Source of the DNA: Sorex araneus
Taxonomy: Eukaryota > Chordata > Mammalia > Eulipotyphla > Soricidae
Reading direction: 5' to 3'
DNA: 64,000 nt
NCBI RefSeq assembly: GCF_027595985.1
Contig: NC_073307.1
Coordinates: 43,874,594 to 43,938,593, forward strand
Shown one piece after another: positions 1-9,995 of this stretch. Within the stretch, counting starts at the first letter, position 1; each line of letters opens with the position of its first letter. The notes below the pieces were generated by a model that made no database searches, had not been told where the DNA came from, and saw nothing but the letters and a program-made list of their open reading frames with translations. Position numbers and translations under genes: made by a program.

Positions 1-863
1 CCCTGCACGAAGGAGGGGAGCGGGCAAGAGTCCCAGGAGAATACTCATGCACCCGCACCTGTGGTCCCAACCGGCACCCCGGAGCCAGCCCCTAGCCCTG
101 CCTTTGCGGATGCATATCCTTCCTTGCTTGAGCGTGAGGGTACAATCATCCACAAAGGAGGTCGCTCAGAAGACGCACAGCAGATTCAGTTCTTCCTGTC
201 AGTCTCTATGCTGCTGAGCATCACTCATGTCCTCATCTTCCTCCGAGTGCAAACCTCATCATGAGCATGACACGCGGCTTTGCAGAGGGGCTTGTGCAAA
301 CCGGAGGAAGAGACTGACAGGACAGGCCCCTAATTCAAGGAGATTTAATGGGGCCTGATCACAGGATGTCTGGGCGCCTGACCAGGTCACCCACACTAAT
401 TATGCCCCCCCCATGGAAGGTTCCGAGTGCCCCCACTGTGAGTCAGCGGGTGAAGACACGTCAGAGGCATGCAAGCACTGGGCGCCTTCCAGCTGCTGTT
501 TCCAACTGCTGGGTGCAGGAAGTAGTCTGGTAAATGCCAATGCGGCTTGAGTGTCTGGAAATAAAACGGATCAGGAAGTCAAGGGCTTTTTTTATAAGGT
601 TAAGGATGCTGTGTGAGCAGAGGTTGAAGTTGCAGGCTTTCACCTTGGACTCTGAGTCTAAAGTTAGACTGTGACTCAGCAAAGCACCACAAGAGCAAAC
701 AGCTTGCCCCGCCACAAAGCCACAGCTGGAAACAGCTGCTTGGTGCAAATTTAGCCCCGTTGATAGTGTCAAAGCAGCACAGTAGTCGAGACTGGAAGCA
801 AGGGACTGGTCAAATTCAGAAAAGGCTTTAGGGAAGAGGAAAGAAAGAGGAAAGAATGCACAG
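1..863. other. intergenic, no gene recognised
   Basis: Moderately GC-rich unique-looking sequence. Short open frames exist but none resembles a known protein or has splice-site context. I see no repeat family here until the first SINE. Confidence 0.5.
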
Positions 864-1023
864 AGGGACCGGAGAGATAGTTTAGAGGTTAAGGCGTTTG
901 CCTGGCATTGCATATGCATCCCTGAAGCATGGGCAGGAGTAATTCATGAGCACAGAGCCAGGAGTAACCCCTGAGCATCACCAGGTGTGACCCAAAAAGC
1001 AAAAAAACAAAACACAAAAAACA
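864..1023 (+). repeat. SOR-type SINE, degenerate
   Basis: The head (ggaccggagagatag) is followed by an altered B-box region. The 3' body is well kept (cagagccaggagtaacccc, then ccaggtgtgacccaaaaagc) and the tail is A/C-rich. No clear TSD. Confidence 0.85.
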
Positions 1024-1035
1024 GGGAAAGGAAAA

Positions 1036-1217
1036 GGACTGGAGCCCTTGTAGTACAGTCAGTGGGCGTTTTGCCTTGCACGCGGCCATCCTGGATTCAA
1101 TCCCCAGAACCCCAGATTTTCTCCTGAGCCCTACCATGAGTCATCCCTGAGCACAGAGTCAGGAGTATGCTTGAAGCATTTCAAAGTGTGGGCCAAAGAC
1201 AAAACAAAACAAAAAAG
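1036..1217 (+). repeat. SOR-type SINE, degenerate
   Basis: Starts ggactggagc, keeps ttgccttgcacgcggcc and a degenerate B box (ggattcaatcc), and ends in an AAAAC-rich tail. It lies head-to-tail with the previous copy, only about 12 bp away. Confidence 0.8.
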
Positions 1218-1654
1218 AATTCAGAGAAGCACCCAGATTATGGGAGGTGTCTCCTAAAGGAACACTTCCTCTTTTATACCTTTGTAACAAGAGTGGGTGG
1301 GTGAGCATTTCTGTACTATGTTCCAAGAATGTGGACCATTAAAATCTGTAGACCATATTCATTCATTAAAATGTGGATCAATTAAAAATGGGGGGGAGAT
1401 TGCAAGACTACACTTCTATCTCTATAACACTAATAAAGCAGTAGTAGCACTCCGTATTGGGTGGGATGTAGCGTATAAGGTAACCAATCTCCATGAACAA
1501 AATGTCAACACAGAAGGCTTAGCCTATAACAGCATCTCAATAGCCTCTCATACTTAGGGTCTCCATGATGGAATGCAACAATTCACATTAATTTTCTTCT
1601 AAGATAACGTTTTTGATCATTCTGTTAGCAAAATTGTTGATAACAACAAAATAA

Positions 1655-1820
1655 ATTATTGAGGGCTTGCTCTGGGGGCAGGCTTCAGGGGTAGTTGGGA
1701 AAATTGGAGACAATTGTGAAGGGAAAGTCTAATGGTGGTGGGATGGGTGTTGGAATATCGAATTCTGTAACAAATCATCATGAACAACTTTGTCAACCAC
1801 AGTGAAAGTGTAGGGGGGAG
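1655..1820 (+). repeat. L1-like 3' end fragment
   Basis: Contains the motif series ggtgggatgggtgttggaat, then tgaacaactttgt and cacagtg. The same order occurs at the 3' ends of the other shrew L1 copies here (13438-13735, 63440-63615). Old and incomplete. Confidence 0.6.
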
Positions 1821-2225
1821 ATTTATTTATTTATTTATTTAAAAATTTTATTTTATAAGGTGGGCTGGAGTGATAGCACAGTGGCAGGGCGTTTGCCTTG
1901 CATGTGGCCGACCCGTGTTTGATTCCTCCACCCCTCTCGGAGAGCACGGCAAGCTACTGAGAGTATCTCGCCCGCACAGCAGAGCCTGGCAAGCTCCCCG
2001 TGGCGTATTCAATATGCCAAAAACAGTAACAACAAGTCTCAAAATGGAGATGTTACTGGTTCCTGCTCGAGCAAATCGATGAGCAACGAGATGACAGTGA
2101 CAGTGACAGTGATTTTATAAGGTAGTTCACAATATTTGATTACGTTTAACATTCAAACACCAATCCCAGCACCATTACACCTTCCCACACCATATTTGGG
2201 AGGTTTCCATCCCAAGCCTCAAGCC
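1821..2225 (-). repeat. L1-like 3' end (family X), split by a SINE
   Basis: On the + strand it begins with T-rich sequence, then ttttataagg and, after the inserted SINE, tagttcacaatatttgatta and a C-rich tract. The same order starts the longer copies at 11233, 23490 and 46060. The reverse complement resembles an L1 3' terminus, so it is read as - strand. Confidence 0.6.
1862..2111 (+). mobile_element. RTE-tailed SINE (SOR-like head plus RTE 3' tail), full length
   Basis: The first ~75 bp are a SOR-like tRNA head (ggctggagtgatagcacagt, then the B-box region). The body differs from SOR: cctctcggagag, tatctcgcccgcac, aatatgccaaaaacag. The final ~65 bp (aatggagatgttactgg, gctcgagcaaatcga) match the 3' end of the RTE LINE at 48881-49309. 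The element ends in a (gacagt)n run, not poly(A). A perfect 12 bp TSD (attttataaggt) lies at 1850-1861 and 2112-2123, so the ends are exact. It is inserted in an older L1-like repeat. Mobilisation by RTE is inferred from the shared 3' end. Confidence 0.9.
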
Positions 2226-2444
2226 CTGTCCCAAAACACAACCGAAATAATATGAAAAAAATAATGGGGGAAAGAAAGTCTTCCTGGAGTGGGGATCATC
2301 TTGGGAGGGTTTTCCCAGGAAATGGGTGCAGTGCCAGGAAGCTCTGTGCCCCAGGAAATGCAGTGCCAGGTAGAGAGTACAGGCCCACGAGTGCAGTGCC
2401 AGGCCTTGAAGTCAGTCCCATCTGGGAGACTGTTCATTTTGTTC

Positions 2445-2532
2445 CATTTATTTTTGCAGGGCTGGGGAGCCGACGCAGGGCCTCAAGCCAGCAAGGCAAG
2501 AGCTCTACCACAGAGCCGCATCCCTAGCCCCT
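2445..2532 (-). repeat. short tRNA-like SINE fragment
   Basis: The reverse complement reads gggctagggatgcggctctg then tggtagagctcttgccttgc, resembling a tRNA-Ala-type SINE head followed by a short A-rich end. It is distinct from SOR; a similar piece lies at 6162-6235. Confidence 0.5.
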
Positions 2533-3127
2533 GCGGCCTCTTTCTACAGTCACCCAGGCATCTGCCCTCGCTCTGTGCTTATGTGTTTGCGGCCACATCA
2601 GATATGACCACAAGCAGATATATGACCAATCACTTTGCAGGTCCCGAGGATTGCAGCCTACCTGGAGCTGGGAGATGCACTTTTTGTGAGTTCTTTACTG
2701 CTTTCCGTCTAAGTGCTAGCCGGGTCCCCTTGGGTGGCTGAAACACATGATTCCCAGGATGAGGAGGCCTTGCAGGGACCCAAGCCTGAGCTGCTCCCCC
2801 TGCAGGCCCCTCACTCGTGGCTCCCTGCTGTCAGGGCAATGGCTGCTCCCCCAGCTGCCCTGTGCATGGGGACAGGCCCTCACCTCCTTCTCCCCAACTT
2901 TTCCTTTGCTCCCTGACCTGCCCTTCAGGCTCCCCTGCAGTCTCTGGTCATTGCTGGGCAATTGTTTCATGTCCTCTCCCGGCTGCTTCCCTGCCCTCTG
3001 GCTTGCCTCCCCTTTGAGTTAAATCTATGATCTGTGTCCCCTGACCCTGCTCTAACCCCTGACCCTGTTCTGAGGAACACCACCTTTCCCCATCCTGCCA
3101 GAATCCCTCGTGCCTGTGTGTATGCAT
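2533..3127. other. intergenic, no gene recognised
   Basis: GC-rich unique-looking sequence. The overlapping open frames on both strands reflect base composition, and I recognise no domain. Confidence 0.45.
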
Positions 3128-3128
3128 G

Positions 3129-3177
<49 letters not shown>

Positions 3178-3220
3178 GCGTGCATATGTGTGTTTGTGTT
3201 TGTGTTTGTGTGTGTGTGTA
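3129..3220. repeat. (TG)n microsatellite
   Basis: A nearly pure TG run followed by tgcgtgtgcg and tgttt-interrupted TG units. The alternating purine-pyrimidine run can form Z-DNA. Predicted Cys/Val or Thr/His proteins across it are artefacts. Confidence 0.97.
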
Positions 3221-3955
3221 CGGAGTATTGTTGGTTCCTAAAAAAAAAGGACTAATAAAGCTGTTTTCCCCACAAGCTCCTTTGAGCATTCTAACCAACT
3301 TCACCATGTTGATTCTTAATCCTGTAGGTTCAACCTCTTTTGGCAGTTGCCCGAGTGGCCAGTCTCTCTCTGGACCTCCTGGCTGGGCGCTGGGCAGATA
3401 CCTCACTGTTACCTGAAGTCCTGATGGGGAAGCAGAGGTGGGCTGACAGGGACAGTAAGATTGGGCTCCCTCTCGAGCGGTGACTGAGTGTAACCCGTTC
3501 ATGCCAGGCAAACTGACCCCAAGTCCCCGAGGGTATTTCCTGAGTTGGTGAAAGAGTCACCCCCTTCCCAGAGGGACCGTTCCATGGCACAGTCTCTTCC
3601 CTTTGTCAGGCAGAAAAGTAAGAATTCTAGGTAGCATGTTCTTCCATGGGTCCTTATACATAGACCTTCCCAGGAGCACACCAGGACGTGCCACTGGTTG
3701 AGGCTTATACCCCAGTTCCTCAGGGCAGTTTTAAATATGAAAAAAAATGCAAGTTATTCTTTTTGTTTGTTTTCTCTGTTGAAGACCTTACAGAAAATTC
3801 TGCTTGGCAGCTATCCATTATTTTAAAAATCTGTGCAATATATGTAGATGTTCCAATATGCGGATAACCATAGTGCCACTGTTCCAGTATTTATTTGTTC
3901 TGTTATGGCAACAATTTGAACTTTAAAAACACGCTGCAAGGTTAGAAAAAAAGTA
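3221..3955. other. intergenic, no gene recognised
   Basis: Unique-looking sequence with no recognised gene. Short open frames only. Confidence 0.45.
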
Positions 3956-3956
3956 C

Positions 3957-4108
3957 AGCAAGTAAGGCCTCACAAGCGTCTGACCGGGTTCCATCCTGGC
4001 ACCTCATATCATCCCCTGAGCCCGCCAACAGTGATCCATGAGTACAGAGCCAGGTGCAAGCCCTGATCATAGTTGAGTATGTCTCCAAAAATAAGCAATA
4101 ACAAAAAG
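3957..4108 (+). repeat. SOR-type SINE, highly degenerate
   Basis: Keeps ctgaccgggttc (B-box area), the ctcatat-atcccctgagc block and gtacagagccaggtg, then an A-rich tail. Old copy without a readable TSD. Confidence 0.65.
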
Positions 4109-4361
4109 TAGTAAAATAAAAATGTGCTACAGCTCATGTCTTCTATGTACATATTTGGACACATGTACAAATATGTCTGTTGATTCATTTCCTAGAATTG
4201 AAATTTATGCGTGGGAAGTTATGTGCATTCAGTTTATTGAACATATTAAAATGGTTCCCTAAAGAGATGTGTTGTTTGCCGCTCTAGCAGCCAGACATGA
4301 AACCTTTGCAAGAGTGTGGTATCAAATTTTTAAAACAGAGCACTTCTATAAAATAAAATAT

Positions 4362-4411
4362 GGGGCTGGAGTGATAGCACAGTGGGTAGGGTGTTTGCCT
4401 TGCACACGGCC
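4362..4411 (+). repeat. SOR SINE, 5' part (interrupted by LTR)
   Basis: SOR head to ttgccttgcacacggcc. The element then breaks at 4411, where an LTR begins, and resumes at 5579. Confidence 0.92.
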
Positions 4412-5578
4412 TGTAAAAAACTAAGGCACATCGATGAGCGAGTACACTCGCGGGCTCTCGGTGGCTCTGTCTCACCGCCAGCGTTCAGTGCCCTGGAACC
4501 GCTGTGTGTGGCTGTTGGTCAAGGGCAGGCAATGGAAGGAAGAAGGCCAAACTGGTTGCTCGATCAGTTTATTTCATTCTCTCTCTCTGCTTCTCTCCCG
4601 GCTCTGGATCTCTCTCTGGATCTCTGGATCTGGCCCTTCAACCCACTTTTACAGCCTAGTTAAATCCCCCCAGCATGAGGGGGTTGGGGCTTACCCTTAG
4701 GTGTGGTCACAATCAATAGGGGTAAGGTTCCTTTCCCTCAGGGGATGCTTCTCCCCTGATTCTCTTTCAGCAGGAGGATCCACCCAAGGGCGGAGTCCCA
4801 TGAGTGTGTTTCTCTTCTCCTCATCCAGCAAACATATAAGCATTCATAATATTAATCATTTTGTATGGACACAATAAGAAATGCATTAAAGCTTATAGAA
4901 TTGCTCTCCTGGGGCCATCTTGATCTCAGATTACAGTGCTCAGGCCAGATCAGTCTTTCCTATCCCTAGCAGGGTCCTAGTCTCATTATTACTTTTGGAT
5001 CATGACAGCATTTGTCTATGATCAAGCTCTTAACTTATAGTTAAGAATTAGGCACTTTGGCCAGGCCCATCTTGATGCCAGGGTAGCACATAACCGCTTG
5101 CCCTGGATCCGTCCAGTCTCTCGTCAGGACCCTGCTTTTGGGGTGCTAGGAACTGAGGGCAACTGAGGTTTAAGTAGAGAAAGCAGATGCCCAGGAATGA
5201 ATAATATTCGAAGCCAATTAAGTCCCAAGTTACAAACGCATAATATTGTCTTCTTGTGTCTATACAAAAAGGATATTGCTTTAAAGTAAATTATTCAAAA
5301 GGCATAAGGAGAGGAGAAAGGCAATATTAACTTATAATATAAATTCAGTATCCTAGGAAGGTCTGACCTTACAAATTAGCAGAGTCAGATTAGGGGGAGA
5401 AGCTGATTAACTCTTTTTGGGGAAGAGAGCATAGAGAAGTGATTACAGCTAAACAAAGGGGTGGGAGAGATTCGGGAACACCTTGATGGGTGTGACTGGG
5501 GTAAGCCTAAACTCCGGGAAAAACCAGGACAAGCTCCTCTTGGCAAGAGGGGAGAGGACAAAGTAATGTCATCCTACA
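4412..5578 (-). mobile_element. solo LTR of an endogenous retrovirus, copy 1
   Basis: The 1167 bp insertion splits a SOR SINE. It starts TGTAAAAAAC and ends TCCTACA, giving short inverted TGTA/TACA ends. Six-base flanks ACGGCC (4406-4411) and ATGGCT (5579-5584) are a decayed TSD with C-to-T changes only. Homologous LTRs lie at 16607-17653 and about 48313-49790. I place the sense strand on -, because there an AATAAA is followed by a GC-rich U5-like ~150 bp. No internal viral sequence is present. A 6 bp TSD is usual for class II (ERVK-like) elements. Confidence 0.8.
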
Positions 5579-5735
5579 ATGGCTGACCCGGATTCGATTC
5601 CCAGAATTTTATATGGTCCCCTGAGCACCGCCAGGAGTAATTCCTGAGTGCATGAGCCAGGATTAACCCCTGTGCATCACTGGGTGTGACCCAAAAAGCA
5701 AATAATAACAATAATAATAATAATAATAATGTGTT
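5579..5735 (+). repeat. SOR SINE, 3' part (interrupted by LTR)
   Basis: Continues the element from 4411: ggctgacccggattcgattcc, through the 3' body to gacccaaaaagc. The A-tail has become an (AAT)n microsatellite (about 5700-5731). Confidence 0.92.
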
Positions 5736-6160
5736 ACCTCAGTTTAACTTTAAGATCTACTTATTGTGGGCAGTCCCAACCCAAGCACCTCACTGTCACA
5801 GTTAAAAACTTTTAGTATGTTGAAGAGTCATTTGTATGTTTGTGTGTCTGTCTGTATGTATGTATCTTTTTTTCTGTGCACTCCCTTGCTGTAGAGCCCT
5901 AGCCCATTTTTTCCTTGGGTTTTTGGGTAACTGCTACTTCTTTTTGATTCACAAGCTTATTTATATATTGAGTCAATTAGCTTCGGCCATCTGTTTTGTT
6001 CATAATAGTTCTCAGTTGTAGTTTGTCTTTTGTTCTTTGTTTTTTTTTTTGTGAAGTGTTTTTAGGCCCTGAGGAAATTTGTATGTTTATTTTACACAGA
6101 CACGTTTATATTCCTGCGTTTTGTGTCTTCCTTCCAAGACTGAAGTGCAGAATAATTTCA
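5736..6160. other. intergenic, AT-rich, no gene recognised
   Basis: AT- and T-rich sequence without a recognised repeat head or coding homology. Confidence 0.4.
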
Positions 6161-6161
6161 G

Positions 6162-6235
6162 GGCTGGGACATGGCTCAGTGGTAGAGTGTGTGATTTGCC
6201 TGATTGACCCTGGGTGGTAACACCAAAAAAGTGAT
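6162..6235 (+). repeat. short tRNA-Ala-like SINE fragment
   Basis: gggctgggacatggctcagt then ggtagagtg is a tRNA-Ala-like A-box region, ending about 70 bp later in caccaaaaaag. Unlike SOR it lacks the gtgtgaccc body. Confidence 0.6.
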
Positions 6236-6274
6236 TTCGTATTTTTCTCTTTTTCTTTTTCTTTTTTTTTTTTA

Positions 6275-7310
6275 ATAAAAAAGGCTGCCCTACAGGCAGA
6301 TGCTAGATAATTTATTTTGTATTGCTTGTTGTGAATTGCTTTCATGGCCATGCACTCCTGGAATTCTAAAATTTTAAATAATTAGGGTCCAGAGAAATCT
6401 CTGCAGCAGCCTGCTCAGTTCCAAGATTCATTTGTGAGTCTCTGGATCATGGCCATTAATCTGTATTTTCTTTTTTTTTAATAAAAATTTTATTTTATTG
6501 AATCACCATGTGGAGAATTACAATGCTTTCAGGTTTAAGTCTCAGTTATACAATGCTGAAACAACCATCCCTTCACCAGTGCCCATATTCCACCACCAAA
6601 AAAAAAAAGAAAAAACCAGTACACCTCCCATCCTGCCCTCCTTCCCCCCTCCCCCGTAACTGATAAATTTCACTTTACTTTCTCTTTACTTTGGTTGCAT
6701 TCAATATTTCAACAAAAACCTCACTATTATTGCTAGGAGTACCCCACTAGAGTCAGACCTGTTGTGAAGAGATATGAGGTTGCGTGGCTGCAGTAGCAGC
6801 CGCGCAGTTTTGGATTTCTGTACTTTAGCGACTAAGTCCAGGAAAATTTCTTCCAGATATTGGATCATTGCAAGCTTGTAACTCTCATCTGTGGTCGTCA
6901 TAATATGGCAGTCACCATGCCCTTCACCCCCGGCAAGGAAAAAGGCGAGAGAGAGAAATACCTTTCCTCTCCTGGGCAGGCATGGGGCCGAGGCTTAGTT
7001 CTCAGTCTGGAGACATTTTGCAAGGAGATGCCCATACCAAAAGTAGTTTAGCTGGCCTCTGGAGTCATGCTTGTGCAGCTGTGGAGGGGCCGCACATGTG
7101 CGGTCCCCGGGATCACATCTCGACGGCCTAAACTGTATTTTCTTAAGTTCATCATTTCATTTTTCCATGTTTGCCCACTTGGTCTGTTTGTTGCTTACAG
7201 GGAGTGGGTGGACATTCAGTTTGTCCTCATTGTAAGCCTGTTGAACCCAGACATTATCTCCCTGTATAGAAATACTAGTCTCTAGAAAAGCTCAAAGGTT
7301 TCTGCAGGAA
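6275..7310 (-). repeat. family X repeat, interrupted by a 660 bp insertion
   Basis: Segment 6275-6472 contains the block tagataatttattttgtatt, then aattctaaaattttaaat, then tttgtgagtctctggatcat. These blocks recur in the same order at 11345-11530 and 46190-46780. The repeat is cut at 6472 by the insertion 6473-7132. The right limit is uncertain. Confidence 0.6.
6473..7132 (-). mobile_element. 660 bp L1-dependent retroposon insertion
   Basis: A perfect 12 bp TSD (ctgtattttctt) lies at 6461-6472 and 7133-7144. On the - strand the insertion ends in aataaaataaaatttttatt plus poly(A), matching the ends of L1 3' UTRs here. The 5' half is unlike the other L1 copies. It holds an open frame of 66 codons (6901-6701, -) with no protein I recognise. 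Most likely a 5'-truncated L1 subfamily 3' region; a composite retroposon is also possible. Confidence 0.75.
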
Positions 7311-7334
7311 GGTACCTAAAGAGGCCTCTGGAGT

Positions 7335-7373
7335 CCATGATCACGTGGACTTCGTGAGTCCACGTGGTCATGG
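7335..7373. repeat. 17 bp inverted repeat with two CACGTG cores
   Basis: Left arm 7335-7351 (ccatgatcacgtggact) and right arm 7357-7373 (agtccacgtggtcatgg) pair with one mismatch around a 5-nt loop. Each arm carries the palindromic E-box CACGTG. Confidence 0.9.
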
Positions 7374-7397
7374 GATGAAGCTGAAATAGAGTTCCTG

Positions 7398-7765
7398 AGC
7401 CTGCCTCATGAGCTGGGAGAGAAGGCAGCTGGAGTAGAGAAGGGATCACTAAGTAAGTGATGGGTGGAGGGATCATTTGGGATGGGAGATGTGTGCTGAA
7501 AGTAGATAAAGGACCAAATATGATAGCCTCTCAGTATCTGTATTGCAAATCATAATGCCCAAAGGTAGAGAGAGAATATGAGGGAAATTGTCTGCCATAG
7601 AGGCAGGGGGAAGTGTGGGGTTGGGTGGGGAGGATATTGGAGACATTTGTGGTGGAGAATGTGCACTGGTAGGGGAATGGGTGTTCAATTGTTGTATGAC
7701 CGAAACTCAAACATGAAAGCCTTGTAACTGTATATCACAGCGCTTCAATAAAAAAGTTTTTTTAA
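7398..7765 (+). mobile_element. L1 3' UTR insertion, 5'-truncated
   Basis: A 14 bp TSD (aaatagagttcctg) lies at 7384-7397 and 7766-7779. Diagnostic blocks are gagaagggatcactaag, ctgaaagtagata, ggaccaaatatgat and cctctcagtatctgtattgc, ending in ttcaataaaaaag and an A-rich tail. It contains no coding sequence. Confidence 0.9.
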
Positions 7766-7847
7766 AAATAGAGTTCCTGGACTCAGGGCAGGAATGTCTC
7801 AGGTGGCATGTAGGTTTTTAAGTTTCTTGTTTTTAAAGAATATTTTC

Positions 7848-8024
7848 AGGGAACTGGAGAGATAATACAGAGGGTAAGGCACTTGCTTTGCATGCAACCA
7901 CTCCCTGTTGGATCCCCAGCACTGCCTATGGTCCCCTGAGCACCACCAGAAGTGATCCCTGAGTGCAGAGCCAAGAGTATATGTACCCCAAGTGTGGACC
8001 CCAAAAAAACCCAAAACAGACAGA
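7848..8024 (+). repeat. SOR-type SINE
   Basis: ggaactggagagataataca head, B-box-like tgttggatccc, ggtcccctgagcaccaccag, and an A/C-rich tail after gtgtggaccccaaaaa. Confidence 0.85.
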
Positions 8025-8038
8025 ATAGAATACAGACA

Positions 8039-8112
8039 AAGGGACCTGGGGTAGAGCACTTGCCTTGCATGTGTGATTGGGTGTGATTGAGTTTAATCTC
8101 CTATACCATAAA
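8039..8112 (+). repeat. partial SOR-type SINE head
   Basis: aagggacctggggtagagca then cttgccttgcatgtgtg, a head fragment ending in a purine-rich run with no SINE body. Confidence 0.5.
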
Positions 8113-9646
8113 GGAAGGGAGGGAGAAAGTAAGGAAGAAGGGAAATTCTGACACATGCTTGTCGATGGAGGAAACTTGCTTGGCAATATGTCAGTCTTTG
8201 ATGTTTCTCCCATCAAGTGTCAGCCCTCCTGGTCCACCCTGGCAGCCTTGCAGGTGCCTGTCCCGGCCCCTGCTCTCTGCCTTGAGAACCGGCGCCCTGA
8301 TGCTGTGTCTGCAGAGGATTGTGCAGCTGCTGCTGTCATTTGAAGGTGGGGAGATAGCGGGCGACGCTCCTTAATTTTCTCTCCAGGAAGCATTAGGAAA
8401 ACCAAAGAAAATTAGGTCCAGGGTCAGCGTTTGGCATTTCTTGGCCATATCATAGAAGTGTTCTTTGAGGGAAAAAATAACCCATCCGTTTCCTCCCCCC
8501 GAGGTAGGCGAGCTGCAGACAACCCCACATTCTGCCCCCACAGGCCCCTTAGGGTTCCTGGGAGTCCAGGCTCGTTAGCAGGGCCTGCAGAAGTAACAAG
8601 TGACCCCTGGTTCCATGTCACTGGGTAGCTGCCAGGGAAGAGAAAAGAAGAATGGATGGAAGGAAAAGGGATGAGGGGCCAGGGCAGTCTCTGCTTCCCC
8701 AGAGCAGCCCCTCATCCATGCTCCTCGCTTCTTGAGGTCAAGTCTGGGGCCAGGAGATGCTTAGTCTGTTGCTCTCACTGGACCTCCACCCCACCCCACC
8801 TCTGAGCCTGCTCCCCACATTTCCCCAAGGATGAGTGGCCCCAGGGCTCAGTGACAGGAGGCTCTGGGGGCACAAGCAGGGCTTCAGCCTGTGCCAAAGA
8901 GGAAGGGGCAGGGGGTCAGCATTCTTGGGGACTGCCTGGTCCTCCAGGGCCCAGGAGTAGGGCTCTGGTTGTGGTGGGCCCTGGCCTCTCCCCTAAGAGC
9001 TCCCACCCCACATAGGGCATCTGTGGGCCAGAGTGAAGAGAAGAGGCGACAGCAAGCAGGAAAGAAGTGGAGGTGAGTTCTCCTTTGGCCCAGCTAACGT
9101 GGCAAAAAAGAGTTTCTTCTTGGTGCTCCAGGCCTGCAGAGCCACTTCTGCCCGAGAGATCGTGTTTTCCTCCTGTGCCAAGCCTCCTACTCCTCCTCAC
9201 TCCCATCCCAACGGCCACTCAAGAGAAACTGAACTTATGTCCAGTGGTGCTTGCTGGGAACCACTGCAGTTCTGTGTCAGCAGTATAGGAGGTGGGGTTG
9301 GGAGAGAGGCAAAAGCAGCCCAGGTCTCAGCCTTTGGGCGGGGAGAATGTCCAGCAGCCTGTCTGCAGCTGAGGAGCACTTGACAGAGTGGGGGGCCTGG
9401 CCCGGGTGGATTTTCTTCCCGTTTATTTGCACTTGGTCTGTCCCACACGACAGGTACAGTGACCCACAAATAACCAACATTCTTGGCCCATAGGATGCTT
9501 CTCAGATGCTTTCACGAGCTCTACAAGTTGTCTCCACATGTCAGGGCAGTCAGAGAACTCTCTGGAGAAACTATATTTGTAAAGTAAAAGGGAGGGAGTG
9601 TCATCAGAGAGATTACATGGGTTCAGGCCTGTGGCTTGCCTACAGA
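8113..9646. other. intergenic GC-rich unique block
   Basis: One of the least repetitive stretches of the intergenic part. Open frames occur on both strands (for example 116 codons at 9033-9383), but none has recognisable homology or splice context. Segment 8370-8390 recurs exactly at 9675-9695, in the loop of the inverted repeat described next. Confidence 0.5.
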
Positions 9647-9718
9647 TGGGGATGGAACCCAGGTAAGCTCAGAGCTTAATTTTCTCTCCAGGAAGAGCTT
9701 ACCTGGGTTCCATCCCCA
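9647..9718. repeat. perfect 24 bp inverted repeat with 24-nt loop
   Basis: Arms 9647-9670 (starts tggggatggaacccaggtaa) and 9695-9718 (ends cctgggttccatcccca) are exact reverse complements. The loop, 9671-9694, lies almost entirely in a 21-base block (9675-9695, cttaattttctctccaggaa plus g) that also occurs exactly at 8370-8390. The right arm belongs to a SOR-like fragment that runs to about 9820. Confidence 0.93.
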
Positions 9719-9995
9719 GGGTGAGCCGGTGCGGCCCTGGAAGACTCTTGAGCACTGCCAGGGATCCTCGCTGAGTCCAGAGCTGGGAACAGTGCCTGAG
9801 CACCCCTGGGTGAGCTTGCACCCCTTGGTTGGTAGAGACTCTTGCTACTCTTCACTGCGCCTGCACTACCAGGATGGGTTTGATTCCACTTATCCTGAGG
9901 TCCTGCCACTGGGTTGCTGCATGTAGGTGCTGGAGGACTGAGCTTTGCACTAATGACAGTGGTGCTCCGGCCCTCACAGATGGCCAGCCTGGCAG
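9700..9995 (+). repeat. degenerate SOR-like fragments
   Basis: acctgggttccatccccag and cttgagcactgccaggg resemble the B-box area and mid-body of SOR. A second tRNA-like piece (ggttggtagagactcttgct, about 9830) follows. Very old. Confidence 0.45.

Noticed and set aside
2948-3511. 187-codon frame with a Thr/His run
   Set aside because: Spans the TG microsatellite; outside it no homology is recognisable.
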